NCBI GenBank assembly: GCA_015501585.1
Contig: JADNRY010000163.1
Coordinates: forward strand, 80,544-144,543
Source: Rhodocollybia butyracea
Taxonomy: Eukaryota > Basidiomycota > Agaricomycetes > Agaricales > Omphalotaceae
Direction of reading: 5' to 3'
DNA length: 64,000 bases
Part shown: piece by piece, positions 11,482-22,780 of the stretch
How positions within the stretch are numbered: the first letter of the stretch is position 1
How the letters are laid out: the number at the start of each line of letters is the position of its first letter
Translations under genes and position numbers: made by a program
Notes under the pieces: model-generated
Databases searched by the model: none
Told to the model about the DNA's origin: nothing
What the model saw: the letters and a program-made list of their open reading frames with translations, nothing else

Positions 11482-12368
11482 GTTGCGAAATTGGGGATGT
11501 TTGGGCGGCATCAATACTATAAACATCCGGACTCACCTACGTTGAGTCCACCGGGCCCACGAAAAACAACAACGATACCGTTGCCGGAACAGGAATCGAA
11601 CCTGGTAACACATTGGGGGCTAGCCAACGGTATCAAGGAAGGAAGCCCGCGCCCAGGACTTCGTTTACCTCTCGAACCAGCGGAGTCAAGAGTCGCGTGC
11701 GATGCATTCGCGACTAAAGTAAAGGAACAGGAGGTCAGTTTGGTTGGCCTTGCCATCGGTTCCAACTTCTCTGTGCTGGACATCGGAACCTGCGACGCCG
11801 GATACAATGTTAATTGAAACTCCCGTTATTTTGCCTCATTCGTCACCATTGTTGCTGTTGCCATCCATGGTACCCCTCAACGCCAAAGTTTCGACGTTTG
11901 TCGCTTCTGTCCGAGTGTTCAAGCCTGAGAACCTTCTCATCACAAGAGATCCAGAGGCATTCAACGCCAGTGATAGAATGTCAGTCGTATCACCGAATAT
12001 CCTCCTGAATCCGATCCTGCTTCGAACGTCTTCATCCAACGGTATGTCCTTTTAGCTTAATAAGTGCCTCGTCCGCAGCACCTAATACCTAAGATTGCAT
12101 TTTCCAGGATGAAAAAGGCAACCATACATATTACATGCAGCGGACGCGCCCAGCGGTAGCCCATCGACCTGCCATCGCCGTCCCTGCAGTCCCAGTCTGG
12201 TCATCCCAATTCCCATCCGAATTTGAGTCTGCTGTTGATTCTTCTGCCGAATCCATTTGCGATGACCGAGTCCCCGTTCTTTACTCCAGTCGTCTTCATA
12301 AGTTACCAGATCAGGTTGTTTCTGAAAGACCTGCGCAACACGCACCGTCATTCCGCAAGAGCATGTAG
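11482..12368 (+). pseudogene. broken paralogue of the 20305-21428 gene
   Basis: Exon 2 (from 11482) and exon 3 (from about 12109) align with copy B. Shared features are the RHQYY box, SPRPGLRL, the SEPATPD region and exon 3 starting DEKGNHTYYMQRTR. Breaks: exon 1 and its ATG are missing, replaced by the 1.3-kb element. A tRNA-like hairpin is inserted in exon 2. A frameshift between about 11690 and 11744 moves the rest of exon 2 to another frame. Exon 3 ends early at TAG (12366-12368), where copy B has a lysine codon. Function of the family is unknown. Confidence 0.8.
11574..11634 (-). other. tRNA-like hairpin insertion
   Basis: Most of this 61-bp stretch is absent from copy B. It starts GATACCGTTG and ends with the exact inverse CAACGGTATC. 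Read on the minus strand it shows an anticodon-arm-like stem-loop (TTGG, loop CTAGCCC, CCAA). It then shows a T-arm-like CAGG-TTCGATT-CCTG followed by TTCCGGCA, as in the 3' half of a tRNA. No D arm or matching 5' acceptor strand is present, so it is at best a tRNA fragment. Confidence 0.5.
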
Positions 12369-13732
12369 AGACCATCGGCGCCACTTCCTGAAGATTACAG
12401 TACAGCGAAAAAGATGTATGTACGCTCAGTGAGGAACTGAATAACATAATTAGTTCTCATCCAAGTCTTTCTCGATGCTTTTCCGGCTTTACCTCATTTC
12501 CTGTGTCCTAGGTCTCCATGTTATCCGTGCTATCCCTTGTTATTCCCACTTCTCGCTTGTGTTGACTTGGCCTTCCTTTCGCTTGAGTGAACAATTTTTC
12601 TTCACTCTCGTGAATTCTGGCTTGCGAGACTATCGCTCGTAAACCTGTAAACGAAACATTGTTTGAGATGATTTATTGTAATCAATCTTTGAAAACCTGA
12701 AAACTTGCCTAAGGTTAACGTTCAACGTTGAAGAGGCCAGAAATGAAGACAAGACAAAGAAGAGAGAAAAGAGCGACAAAAGCAAGTTGAGAGATGGAGA
12801 TGAGATAAAAAGGCAAACCGTGCGCGTGAGAACCGGCGCTAATTCGAAACTTTCTGAAGTTTTACGGCCACTGTCTTCGAATGGCGCGTTTTTTCACCCA
12901 AAAGGACTCTAACGCTGGGAGTCACTTATCTCTCTATCCATCCTCCCTGAAAATACACGGTTTTCACGCCTGAAATAGCGGAAATAAACGGCCTACGTGT
13001 TGTGATACGATGGAAATATGGGAGCTACTCAGCTACGACGTTATTCATGTTAGCTTGTCAAAAAAATCCTGTCATATTCGACTACCTGCTCTGTGTAGCG
13101 TGCATCAAGGATTATCGAGGCTATCGTACTTCTGCAGTTGGCCCTTCTCGGGATCCTAGAGCTCCGCACCTGGTATGTCGCGATAGGTTTCATTAACATT
13201 GTTCAAAGGGAGTTGACAACTACTGGCTACCGGCTACCTTTAGGACTCGGGACTGCAGGCCTGTTTGCAGTTGTGGCCCAATCGTCTCTCCAGAGGTATT
13301 AAATGACCCGCCAATACCATATCCTTCTCGCCGCGTCCTAGGTGCACGAGGGACGATATCATCAGCTCAACACCAACAGCATCCTGTCAGCCGACTCTAC
13401 TGACAATGTTAATGAACCTCATTGATCTCCACAAACCACTCTCTATCCACTTGTCGTGGAAAACTCCGAGCATTCAGAAACTACGCCTCTTTTGGGGACG
13501 GTCGTTATCACAATCTAGTATGACCAGCTTCGCGCCTTCATTCGCGTGGGCCTTTTTTCGGAATGTGATTCCGATGCATTGATGACGAGGATGCACAGAT
13601 GGAGAGTGGGCGGCATAGAGAGTTGTCGGATATTGAAGGTGGAGATGATGCTAGGCGCAATAGTCATTCTGCTGCTGCTCCTTGAGAGCATGAAGCTGGT
13701 CCAGTTTCAAGCCGCATAGTCACCGGAGACTA

Positions 13733-14488
13733 GGCCTCTGCTCTACGAACGCTTGGGCACGGTACTTCCGCCCTCTCTCTCGTAGTTTACTGGTGCTCGC
13801 TCACCCATCTGGTCCTGGCGAACTTTCCCTTTGCATTGGCAGCTTGGGTTTGCCTCTTTGTGTTGACGGTGGTACGTCGTTCTCATGTGTACCTACTCTT
13901 ATCCGATGCTTGACTCAGTTGTATTCTTAGTCTAGACGGGAACAACACTTCCTATTGCGTTACCGCTTGCTATTCTGTGTTTCTTCAACTTGCTTGCTGC
14001 ACATGCTTTCCCCCACGCCGAGGTACGCCCGCCGTAAATGGTTCACCGGGCTATTACTAACCATACTACCTATAACTAGTTATTCCTACTAGCGACATTC
14101 CATAGTCCCCTCTATTATCCTCTCAATTTTCTTCACGCTACTGTATTGTCGCTGCGCCTGAACTCGAGTCGGGGCATGCCGTGATCGGCGAGGAAATCAT
14201 GGAAACCTCGTTTTATAGAAACGCATACTCGATGGTAGGTGCTTCCCTTTCGCTTTCAACCGGATGTCATGCTAATCCATCTCGCATCGTAGTTCACCTA
14301 CTCGACCTATTTCCAAGTACTCTTTTACTTCCTCGTCATCAAACCAGCCATTACCCTTTTCTTTAGTATCGTTTGCGTTCCGCTACTTGTTCTGATCGTT
14401 CCGGCTCCGATAGCTTTGAGGGTGTGTAGGAGGATAGGAAAGTGGCAGGCAGTAGTGGCGGTGGAGGGGCCGATTATTGGTGTAAGGT
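13733..14488 (+). pseudogene. multi-pass membrane protein gene, probably one frameshift
   Basis: Four exon-like blocks join in phase at GT/AG sites: about 13733-13871, 13936-14021, 14095-14234 and 14293-14488 (TAA). Each of blocks 1, 2 and 4 encodes a hydrophobic helix-forming stretch: FPFALAAWVCLFVLTV, LPIALPLAILCFFNLLAA and FYFLVIKPAITLFF with LLVLIVPAPIAL. The arrangement resembles fungal proteins related to bacterial putative-sensor membrane domains, but I hold that loosely. Within block 3 the frame at the start (TFHSPLYYPLNF) and the frame at the end (PELESGHAVIGEE) differ by one, implying an indel or a missed mini-intron. The 5' start is not resolved. Confidence 0.45.
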
Positions 14489-15224
14489 AAATGCAAATTG
14501 GGCGGAGGAACTTTTGCGTAAAAGCATGGAAGAAATCCACCGCAACTGAACTGTCCGATTTTGACTTTGGATTACATATACATACCTACCGATCCTTTTT
14601 TTGTGATACTGCGTATGATACTATGGTATGCTCATGCTCATTTTACTCTCTCCTTCCGAAAGCGATATCACGGATCCTTACTTGTTTGAGCTCGCGAAAC
14701 AATGAGTTGTTTTTGGGTATACTGGCAAACGGCCAAGTCTGGAGGTTTTTTCGTCGGCGCAAGGCACAGCGTACTACCGATTGTGGTTGAACCACGTTTG
14801 CTGTGGAATAACGATCTGGGTCTGGATTGGAGATAGGCATATAGCGGTCAGTACCCGTGGTGGAATTGAGGTTAGCAGAAGTAAGGAGGTATAGCCTAGG
14901 AGGGCAAGTACTGGTATCAAGACTCTCAGTTGAATGATTAGAAGTAGGTGACCAAGGTGTTTGTTTATTCTTAAGCTTAATACGTGTATTTACCTGGGGC
15001 ATTGAACACTCAGGTATTTGTTTCGTGTACATGTCGCTTTGAACAAGCCTACGTAGTCACTGGGACATTGAACACTCAAGTATTCATTCTTTCCTCGATG
15101 TATGTACATACGTGTCGCTGCGGACATTTTAATACGTACACTAAGCACTCCTAGCGTTGTTTTGATACGACCCCCCAGAGCAAAAATTGAAAATCGGCTT
15201 CATCAAACTGATGATTGCCCTCAC
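14489..15224. other. intergenic, short tandem motif
   Basis: No gene supported. The phrase gacattgaacactcaagtat and close variants occur twice (about 14997 and 15062), followed by a tgtacat...gtcgct run. Similar sequence lies downstream of the F-box copies near 33.7 and 38.2 kb, so it is part of the amplified unit's 3' flank. Confidence 0.5.
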
Positions 15225-16731
15225 CTACTCTTCGAAAGAACGGTCCTGCTTTCGAAGGAAAATAAACGCGTTCAGAATTCTTTGTACCATCCTCCAACCG
15301 TCGCCAGCGCCTCGAGCGTAGGTAATGTTCGGAAAAATCTGATACAAACTCAGCGCAACAGCGGGGGCATTCATTACATCAGTCTCCCCTTCGGTCCCAA
15401 AAACGCGTAAGCGATGCGGCGAAAGAGTAGGAGCAATGATGGTCGAGGGAGAAATTGTCCTAGCTTTAATCGGATAGTGTAGACTCTCCAAATCTGGACA
15501 GTGTCTAGCGAAATGCACCAGAGATTCAAGAGACGATTGGGCACCAGCCGACTCGTACAGATCTAGCTCTTTGAGACGAGGCCACGCACAAGCAATTCTA
15601 GCCGTTTTCTGGTCTGATAAGGGTAGTGGAATGTTATAACTGAGGTGTTCAAGCCTTTTCAGCTCGAGCAGTGGCTCGAATATTGACCAAAGCTGTTGCT
15701 CATCAAGACCCGTTGGTAAAGATAATAATGCCTCGCCATTGATATCTAAACTCCGAAGTAAAGGAAAGGATGAGAGGAGATGAGTAATGGCCGCAATATC
15801 GGCTAGAGGTGACTGGTCCGCAGTAGATTTCCAATGAAGGAATAGATCACGTAGAGTTTTAGGTCTGGCAACCGCTAAAAATATGCGTGTGTCGAAAGTT
15901 GAGCCTGAGAGCCAAAGCTTCGTCAATGATGGGAATCCATTCTCAACACCCGCATAGACTCCGGCAGGTAATGTCAAATAGAGACTGGTCAATCTCGGTA
16001 ACAAGGCTATGGCTTGAATGGAATCCATCTCCAAGTGAGACAAGGAAAGCACCGAAAGTGTTTCCAGATTACGGAGACAGCTTAGTGAAACTGACAACCC
16101 ATAATAGGTATAATTCTGGAGAACCAGAGACTTCAGTCCTGGACACTTCAAAACAAGAAGGGCCAGGGAAGGTCCCAAGTCAGAGCCCAAATCGGGTTCT
16201 GGTGACCGCGGTGGCATATCACAAGGCCACGAGACCCCCTGCAAGCTGGTAGCCAAGAAGGGCATGAACAAGTTCAACTTGCATAGCCGATAGGTGAGCT
16301 GAATGATTCTAAGCTTTGGGAAGATGGGTTTTTCTTGGTTAAGGTACGCGTACACGGAGTCATGTACACTCCGTTCCACGAAGCGTCCCGACGGTTCCCG
16401 AGGATCGAATTCGCGCACACGGGAAGTATAGAAATGTAGACGATCCCAAGACGATGGAGCAATTGGCCGCAGAAACATCTACTTATCTTGATCAGTGAAC
16501 ATTGCATTGATAGGATGTTTGTTCTACACGCACCTTCTGCCCGTTTACTAGAGTGGTTTCCGGGAGAACCGACATCAACGGCTTCATACCACGAATCCTC
16601 TTCCACAGAACATCCAAAACAGGTTCAAGAAAAATCTTCGAAGTAAGCCCCAGAGACATAAGATCTTTTCGCGGTGAGAGTCCATAATCCATTTCTGCGC
16701 ATATGATCCTAATAACATCATCGTTGAGCAT
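15225..16731 (-). CDS. F-box/LRR protein, paralogue 1 (intact)
   Basis: Two exons, 16731-16534 and 16478-15225, join in phase 0 across a 55-nt intron (GTGCGT..TAG) to give 483 residues. Residues 1-66 form an F-box-like module: MLNDDVIRIICAEM, then KDLMSLGLTSKIFLEPVLDVLWKRI. The second exon opens MFLRPIAPSSWDRLHFYTSRV. It then shows irregular leucine-rich repeats (LGPSLALLVLKCPGLKSLVL, FPSLTKLWLSGSTFDTR, LWSIFEPLLELKRLEHL) to the end. F-box proteins usually bind Skp1 and recruit substrates to SCF ubiquitin ligases through the repeat domain; the target is unknown. The upstream ATG context matches all seven paralogues, which fixes the start. This copy and the one at 40.8-42.3 kb have no disabling change. 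Confidence 0.85.
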
Positions 16732-17240
16732 AATTGCAACACAGATGAGAAGCAGTGGAGTGCAAGGGGACAATTAGTTTTGCACAATGGGGAAGGTCAA
16801 GTTCAAACTTCAGGACTCAGTATACCACGGGCACATGATCACTATGATCACTACGCGCAGACGGCCCGACATCCGTAGCTAAGTTTGCGAAGAGAGTGCA
16901 ACCGTCTACGGATTTAGATGCGAACGAGTACTCTCTTACCAGCAGTACATAAAAGCGGCAGAAGAAAATGGGCATGCTAATAAACTGAGTCTAGAAGTTC
17001 GCACTGATTTTCGTCGACGCAATTGAAGACACAGCGCATCTTTCGGATAGTCGGAAGTACTTGAAGGCAGCTAGCTACTAGTACTACCGGTCCATTAGAC
17101 TCCATTACCCTTCTCTTCACTCGGTCGTCTGCGTGGGTGCATTCCACTACTTGTTGTTGTCGTCCCCGCTCGATGGTGTTGAATAGAGAGGTGATGGCTA
17201 TACATCGAAAAAGAAAAATACAAGTCAAGTTCGCCTTCAT
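16732..17240. other. intergenic between F-box copies 1 and 2
   Basis: No gene supported. Small frames here are short and without recognisable motifs. Confidence 0.4.
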
Positions 17241-18786
17241 CTACTCCTTGTGATAACGGTTTTGCTCTCGAAGGAAGATGAATGAATCCAGAATTTTTTG
17301 CACCAGCCTCCAACCAACCCCACGGCCTCGAGCTTGCGCAAGGTTCGGAAAAATCTGATACAAACCTAGGGCAATATCTGGAGCATTCTTCACGTTTGTC
17401 TGCCCTTGGGCCTGGAAGGTGTGTAAGGGATGCGGAGAGAGAGTAGGAGGAATCACTATGGTCGAGGGAGTTGTTTGAAGTTGGATTGGATAGCTAAGAA
17501 TCTCCAAATCTGGGCAATGCCTAGCGAAATGCGCCAGGGATCAAGAGATGATAAACCATCAGCTGAGAACAGATATAAATCTTTGAGATGAGGCCATGCA
17601 GAAGCGATTTTAGCGGTTTTCTGGTCTGATACGGGCAGTGGAATGTTATAATAGAGGTTTTCAAGTCTTTGAAGCTCCAAAAGCGGTTCAAATATTGACC
17701 AAATCTCGTGCTCATCGAGATCCGTTGGTAAAGATACTAATCCCTCCCTGTCAATCTCTAAATTCCGAAGGAAAGGAAAGGATGGGAGACATTGAGTAAT
17801 GGCTGCAATATCGACCAGTAGAGGAGACTGGTCCTCTCCAGCTTTGAATCCCCAATCGATAATAAGATCCTGTAGTGCTTTAGGCTCGCAACGCCAAAAA
17901 TTTGCGTGTATCGAAAGTTGATCCCCGAAGCTCGAGTTTTGTCAACGATCGGAATCCACCCTCCACACCCGTATAATCAAGGAGAGTTCCGGTAGGTAAC
18001 GTCAGATAGAGATTGATTAACTTTGGTAACGAGGCAATAGCCTGAATGAAACCCATCTCCAGGTGAGGCAGATGATTTGCCGAGAGGAGTTCCAAAGTAC
18101 AGAGGCGGCTGAGCGAAAGTGATAGTCCAGAATAACTATACTGGCCGAGTGTCAGACACTCTAGTTTCGGATTCTTTGAAACAAGAAGGGCGAGGGACGG
18201 CCCCAAGTCAATTTCAGAGCTCGACATGTTATCTTCTGGTGACCACGCGGCCTTGGGCAAATCAAAACCCCACGAAACCACTTGCAGACTGGTAGCCAAG
18301 AAAGGCGTGAATGAATTCGAGCAGCATAGCTGGTGGGTGAGATGAAGCTTTCTAAGCTTTGGGAAGATGAGTTTTCCTTGGCCAAGGTACGCGTACACGG
18401 AGTCGTGTATACTCGGCTCCTCTCCCTCCCATGGACCATTGAATTCGCGGACACGTGAAGTGTAGAAATGGAGACGGTCCCAAGATGAAGGAGCGATCGG
18501 ACCAAGAAACATCTAGCATCGAAGTTGTCAGCGAACATTGAGCTAATATGTAGTATGTTTGATCTGTACCCGCCTTCTTCCCATTGACCAGAGCAGTTTC
18601 TGGGAGAACCGACAACAGCGGCTCTATGCTGCTTATCCTCTTCCAGATCATATCCAGAGCAGGTCCGAGAGATTTCTTCGAGGCAAGTCCCAGAGACAGA
18701 AGATCTTTTGAGACTGAGTGGTCAAGATCTATTTCTCTATCGGAGATTTGGGCACATATAACCGTTATAACGTCGTAGTTGAGCAT
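17241..18786 (-). pseudogene. F-box/LRR paralogue 2 (two frameshifts)
   Basis: Exon 1 starts at 18786 (MLNYDVITVICAQI), with an F-box resembling the other copies. The intron donor is GCGGGT where sister copies have GTGCGT. The LRR exon starts at 18512 (MFLGPIAPSSWDRL) and is open to about 17880. There a single missing base, relative to sisters reading ARPKAL, ends the frame. The reading continues in the next frame to about 17540, where another missing base near SLDPW shifts it again; the last frame ends at 17241. Two one-base deletions plus a weakened donor make this a pseudogene. Confidence 0.85.
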
Positions 18787-18813
18787 GACTGCAGCGTAGT
18801 AGAGCGTAAGTCT

Positions 18814-18843
18814 CCAGGCTTATCTTCATGCAGATAAGCCTGG
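18814..18843. other. perfect 12-bp hairpin
   Basis: CCAGGCTTATCT at 18814-18825 and AGATAAGCCTGG at 18832-18843 are exact inverse repeats around a 6-base loop. It lies about 30 bp upstream of the start codon of F-box copy 2. It may be a remnant of a small inverted-repeat element or an RNA hairpin in the 5' leader. Confidence 0.8.
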
Positions 18844-20304
18844 CTCAGAGATCCGTCAAGTCTTGTCTTAATTTAAGATAAGTTGAAAATATGCCGTAAC
18901 GTTGGTATTCCGGCCGTATTCGGCAAGCTGCTCCGAGATCAATTTTGGTTTAATTGATTGACGAGATTTCACTCACTAAATGAGTCCCATTCCACTACTG
19001 TTCCAACGATTCTACCGAGAACGGCGGCAAAACACCCAGTCACAGGTCTAGTTGGCCTCAGAACGTTCTATTTCCAAAAGCTGCGGTATTCAACTCAGAA
19101 TTACCATTAATGTCAAGCGCTAGTAAGTTCTCACAGGTCAAAGCGACTTTTATCAAATCGGATTGAGCTGACAATTCCAAACGAGTATTATGTTTTGTTA
19201 TTAAGCTCACTAGGCCTCTAAAACCCTCGAGCCTCGCCGATAGGAGGCAAAGCACACTACGACGGTTATATACACAGATAACAGAACGCGCGCATGGAAC
19301 TGTCAGCCTATAGAACAACGTAGTATAACCAGCGGTTAAAAATTATTATAAGCGGGTTATCGGCATCATGGTGTGTGGCCAGGAGAGCAGTCTAATTGAG
19401 TGGAAGTGGGATAGGTACAAACGTTGAGAAGGCTTTCAGTCAAGTTCAGGCGATGAGGCTCCTGCCCTCCCGTTGGTTCAAACGACATCCATCCGATATC
19501 ACACCGAAGAAACAAACGTGTTGCAGATTTAGATTTCTCATACTTTTCAAAACTCTGTACACAGCTGAGGCTCTGGCAGGCTGAGCCTAAGGGGGCTGGT
19601 GGGACCCACAGTACATAGTGCGCTGTGCACACAATTCACAACTTGACATATGAAAACGGACACTAAAAGCAGACAAAAACAGATATTATTTGGTAGTACA
19701 CATATTAGTATGAGAATGATGCTGGTAAACCGCATCGCCTTCCAGGTTTCAGAAACTAGAGAAACTGATGATAAGCGGAGTAGGAGTAGGAATAGTAACC
19801 ATTGAACGACAGTCCGTGGGTCGAAAAATCTTTCAAACGCTAGATTGGAACGTAGATGAACACGATGGTGCCCAAAGTAGAAAATAAATGAATACAACAC
19901 GTTGTATTCGCATTGCAGGCATATCGTGTAGCATGAGTCTTTTTTCGGAGAACGAACAAGAAATTAATGAATGTATTGAATATCAGGTGTCGAGTCATAG
20001 AGAACTAGATCTATCAGAGACGGGCATGGGCAATAATGTGGTACTCATGGACTCGTGGCTACGCCGTGTTGGGACGCGTCATCCAAACACCCACAAAACC
20101 ACAATATTAACAAACAACATCCTACCATCAGGTCCAAGTGTCAGTATCATTGCCACGAGTATAAAGGAAAGAAAGTGGCGTACTTGACTACATACCTCGC
20201 TTCTGAGTCTTCGCCTCTTCCCTAACCAACAGGCTTCACGCTACGCGTCTCATCACCACGCGTATTACTTACATCTTTAGACTGTTACCCTGCCTACAAC
20301 AACA
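18844..20304. other. no supported gene; includes left part of duplication copy B
   Basis: Frames here are short. The stretch 19640-20080 is homologous to 9590-9960. On the minus strand both copies keep a fragment around SLVSxTWKAM, possibly an old gene end that decayed before or after duplication. Confidence 0.4.
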
Positions 20305-22345
20305 ATGGTCTCCAACGCTTTTCCTTCTGACTTTGCGAGTTATGTCGAATCTTTGTCGTTCCCAACCGCAACGACGTCCTCACATGTCCCGTCTGACTCT
20401 GTGAACGCCAGCTACGCATTGAATGTACGTGATCACTTTGCTTGCGTTGTTGGGAAAACGATGCTAACTGGTATACCGGCGCGTTTGTAGATTGCGGGGC
20501 CGGGGGTGTTAGTGCGGCATCAATACTATGAACATCGGGACTCACCCTCGTTGAGTCCACCGAGCCCACCGAAAAGAACAACAATACAAGCCGACGGTAT
20601 CAGGGAAGGGATCCCGCGCCCTGGACTTCGTTTAACGATTAAACCAGCGGCGTCTGAGTCTTCGAATTTGCTTTCGCCGCTAGAGTCAGACTGGTTGGCC
20701 TTACCATCAGTTCCTGCTTCTCCATGCTGGACATCGGAGCCTACGACGCCCGACGCGATGTTAAAGGAAACTCCTGTTTCACCATCGTTGTTGCTGTCGC
20801 CATTCATGCCACCGTCTCGACGCCAAACTCCGCCGCCAAAGTTCCAACCTTTGTCACCTCTGCCCGGGTATTCAAGTCTGAGAACCTTCTCGTCGCCAGA
20901 GATCCAAATGCATTCCACGGCCGTGATAGCATGCCAGCCGTCTATCACCGAGTATCCTCCTGAATCCGAATCCCGCTTCATCCGTCCTCATCCAACGGTA
21001 TGTCCTTTTAGCCTATTATGTGCCTCTCATCCACAGCATCTAATACCTAAGATTGTATTTTCCAGGATGAAAACCACAACCACAGGTATTACATGCAGCG
21101 GACGCGATTTACCCAGCAGCAGACCATCGACCTGCCATCGCTGTCCCTGCAGACCCAGTCCGGTCATTCCAAATCCGCGTCCGAATTCGAGTCTGTTGTT
21201 GATTCTTCTGCCGCCGTTCGACACAACTTCACGACCGAATTCATTCGCGATGACGGACTCCCCATTGTTCATTCCAGTCGTCTTCGTAAGTTATCAGATC
21301 CCATTGGTTCTGGAAGACCGACACAACACGCACCGTCGTTCCGCACGAGCACGAAGAGACCATCGATGTCCTTTCCAGAAGATTACAGTCCAGCGAAGAA
21401 GGCGTGTGTACGCTCTGTGAGAAACTGAAAAATACGATTAGTCCTTATCCACGTCTTTCTCAATGCTTTTCTAACTTTACCTCGTTTCTGTGTCCATGTC
21501 CTATCCTATTCTCCATGTTCTCCATGCTAGCCCTTGTTATTTCCGTCCATCGCTTTGTGTCAATTTGCTTTTGCTTTCGCTCCTAAACCTATAAATATTG
21601 TTCGAGATTATTTATCGTAATTGATCTTTGAAAACCTGAAAACTTGCCTAAGATTCCTAGCTTCAACGTTCACGGCCAGAGCGACGGAGTTGAAGAGGCC
21701 AGAGAAGACCAAGAAGAGAGAAAAGAGCGACAAAAACAAGCTGCGAGATGGATGAGATGAGATAAAAAGGCAAACCGTGAGAACTGGCGCTAATTCGAAA
21801 CTTCCCGATTTGGGTTACAAAGTTTTATGGCCATTGCCTTCGAATGGCGCGTTTTATGCACCGAAAGTACTTCATCTGGGTCAACGTTAGGAGGTGCCTA
21901 CAACCTCGTTGTCCTACCCCTTGGAAACACACGGTCTTCACGCCCGATTTAGCGGAAATAAATGGCCCACCCGTCCACGTTTGAGAATGGCTAGTCTTGG
22001 GATGTGTAATATATATAAGAACGCGACTCACCCATTGTGACTTGAGCTTGAGCTTGAGCGCTTGAGCTCGTATCGTTGAAAGAAATACATTGAATATCCT
22101 GCAGTGTATACACGTTAGCTCGTCAAGAATTTCCTGTTATATTCAACTACTTGCTCTGCGTACGTAGCGTGCATCAAGAATAGCTGTACTAGTTCGTCCT
22201 TTTTGGCCTCTTGGAGCTCCACACCCAGTATGTCGCGATAGATTCCAAAGAGGTTCCGAGTTCACGATTACCGGTACCTTTAGGGCCCGAGATTGCTAGT
22301 TGGTTTGATTGTGAGCTGGTGAAGTGGTTGTGGGCGGGTTGTGGT
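19640..22345. repeat. segmental duplication, copy B
   Basis: Partner of 9590-13290 in the same orientation. It lacks the 1.3-kb element and the tRNA-like hairpin, so it keeps the ancestral arrangement at those points. Its right end runs into the last exon of the gene at 22280-22780. Confidence 0.85.
20305..21428 (+). CDS. Pro/Ser-rich protein of unknown function, intact duplicate
   Basis: Three exons, 20305-20424, 20491-20997 and 21066-21428, join in phase 0 at GTACGT/TAG and GTATGT/CAG sites and give 329 residues. Exon 2 is rich in Pro and Ser (SPSLSPPSPPKRTT, SPEI, EYPPESES). Exon 3 begins DENHNHRYYMQRTRF and ends with a basic patch (KKACVRSVRN), so a nuclear role is possible. I recognise no domain. 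The start is chosen because the ATG follows CAACAACA and the exon is fully open. Copy A (11482-12368) is its broken twin. Near-continuous similarity over exons and introns indicates fairly recent duplication. Confidence 0.75.
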
Positions 22346-22780
22346 GTAGTGATAATCAAGCAACATAGGCGGTTTCGGTTCGAGCTTGAAGCTTTGAGGT
22401 TTGATAAATGATAGCCCGTCGATATCTGTATACAGGATAGACTTGAACTTCTAGTGGCTGCGTCCAAGGTAATGTACAACCCTAAAGCAAGATTTCTTGA
22501 GATTCCAATGGTCTAGTGACAAGTGAGGCGTTAGTAGAATTTGATTGGACAGAATGGGCACATACCTGAAGACGAGGTGTTTGCTGTCCAGTTTGGTGCG
22601 AATCGAATTACTACGGCTTGTGTATTACGGATGTTCCAAAAACGCACAACTGGAAGAAAAGATGTGAGACCAGCTGAGACCAGCGCGTTCCTTGTCTTTG
22701 GATAAGGAGTGGTGTTTTGGAGCACGCGTTGGCTGGCGAGGTGACCTTCAACAATCAAACCAGTAAAATGAGGGAAAATG
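22280..22780 (-). CDS. unknown protein, last two exons
   Basis: Two exons, 22780-22566 and 22425-22280, join in phase 1 at GTATGT and CAG; the first base of the 5' exon completes a split codon. The product includes IFPHFTGLIVEGHL, SAGLTSFLPVVRFWN and the C-terminal HQLTIKPTSNLGP before TAA. The 5' exon or exons are not resolved: an ATG near 22954 (MSSANVTGI) followed by a GT..CTACAG interval is a candidate, but phases do not close. No family recognised. The final exon overlaps the end of duplication copy B. Copy A at 13.2-13.3 kb keeps only a remnant of it. Confidence 0.5.

Larger units (their letters stand above)
9590..13290. repeat. segmental duplication, copy A
   Basis: It is homologous to 19640-22345 in the same orientation. 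Shared anchors include tctatcagagacgggcatgg (9891 / 20012), the three exons at 11480-12368 / 20491-21428, the block around acctgaaaacttgcctaag (12690 / 21637) and the run gtagcgtgcatcaag (13096 / 22163). Copy A is longer because of the 10125-11435 insert. It lacks the start-codon region of the copy-B gene. Confidence 0.85.
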
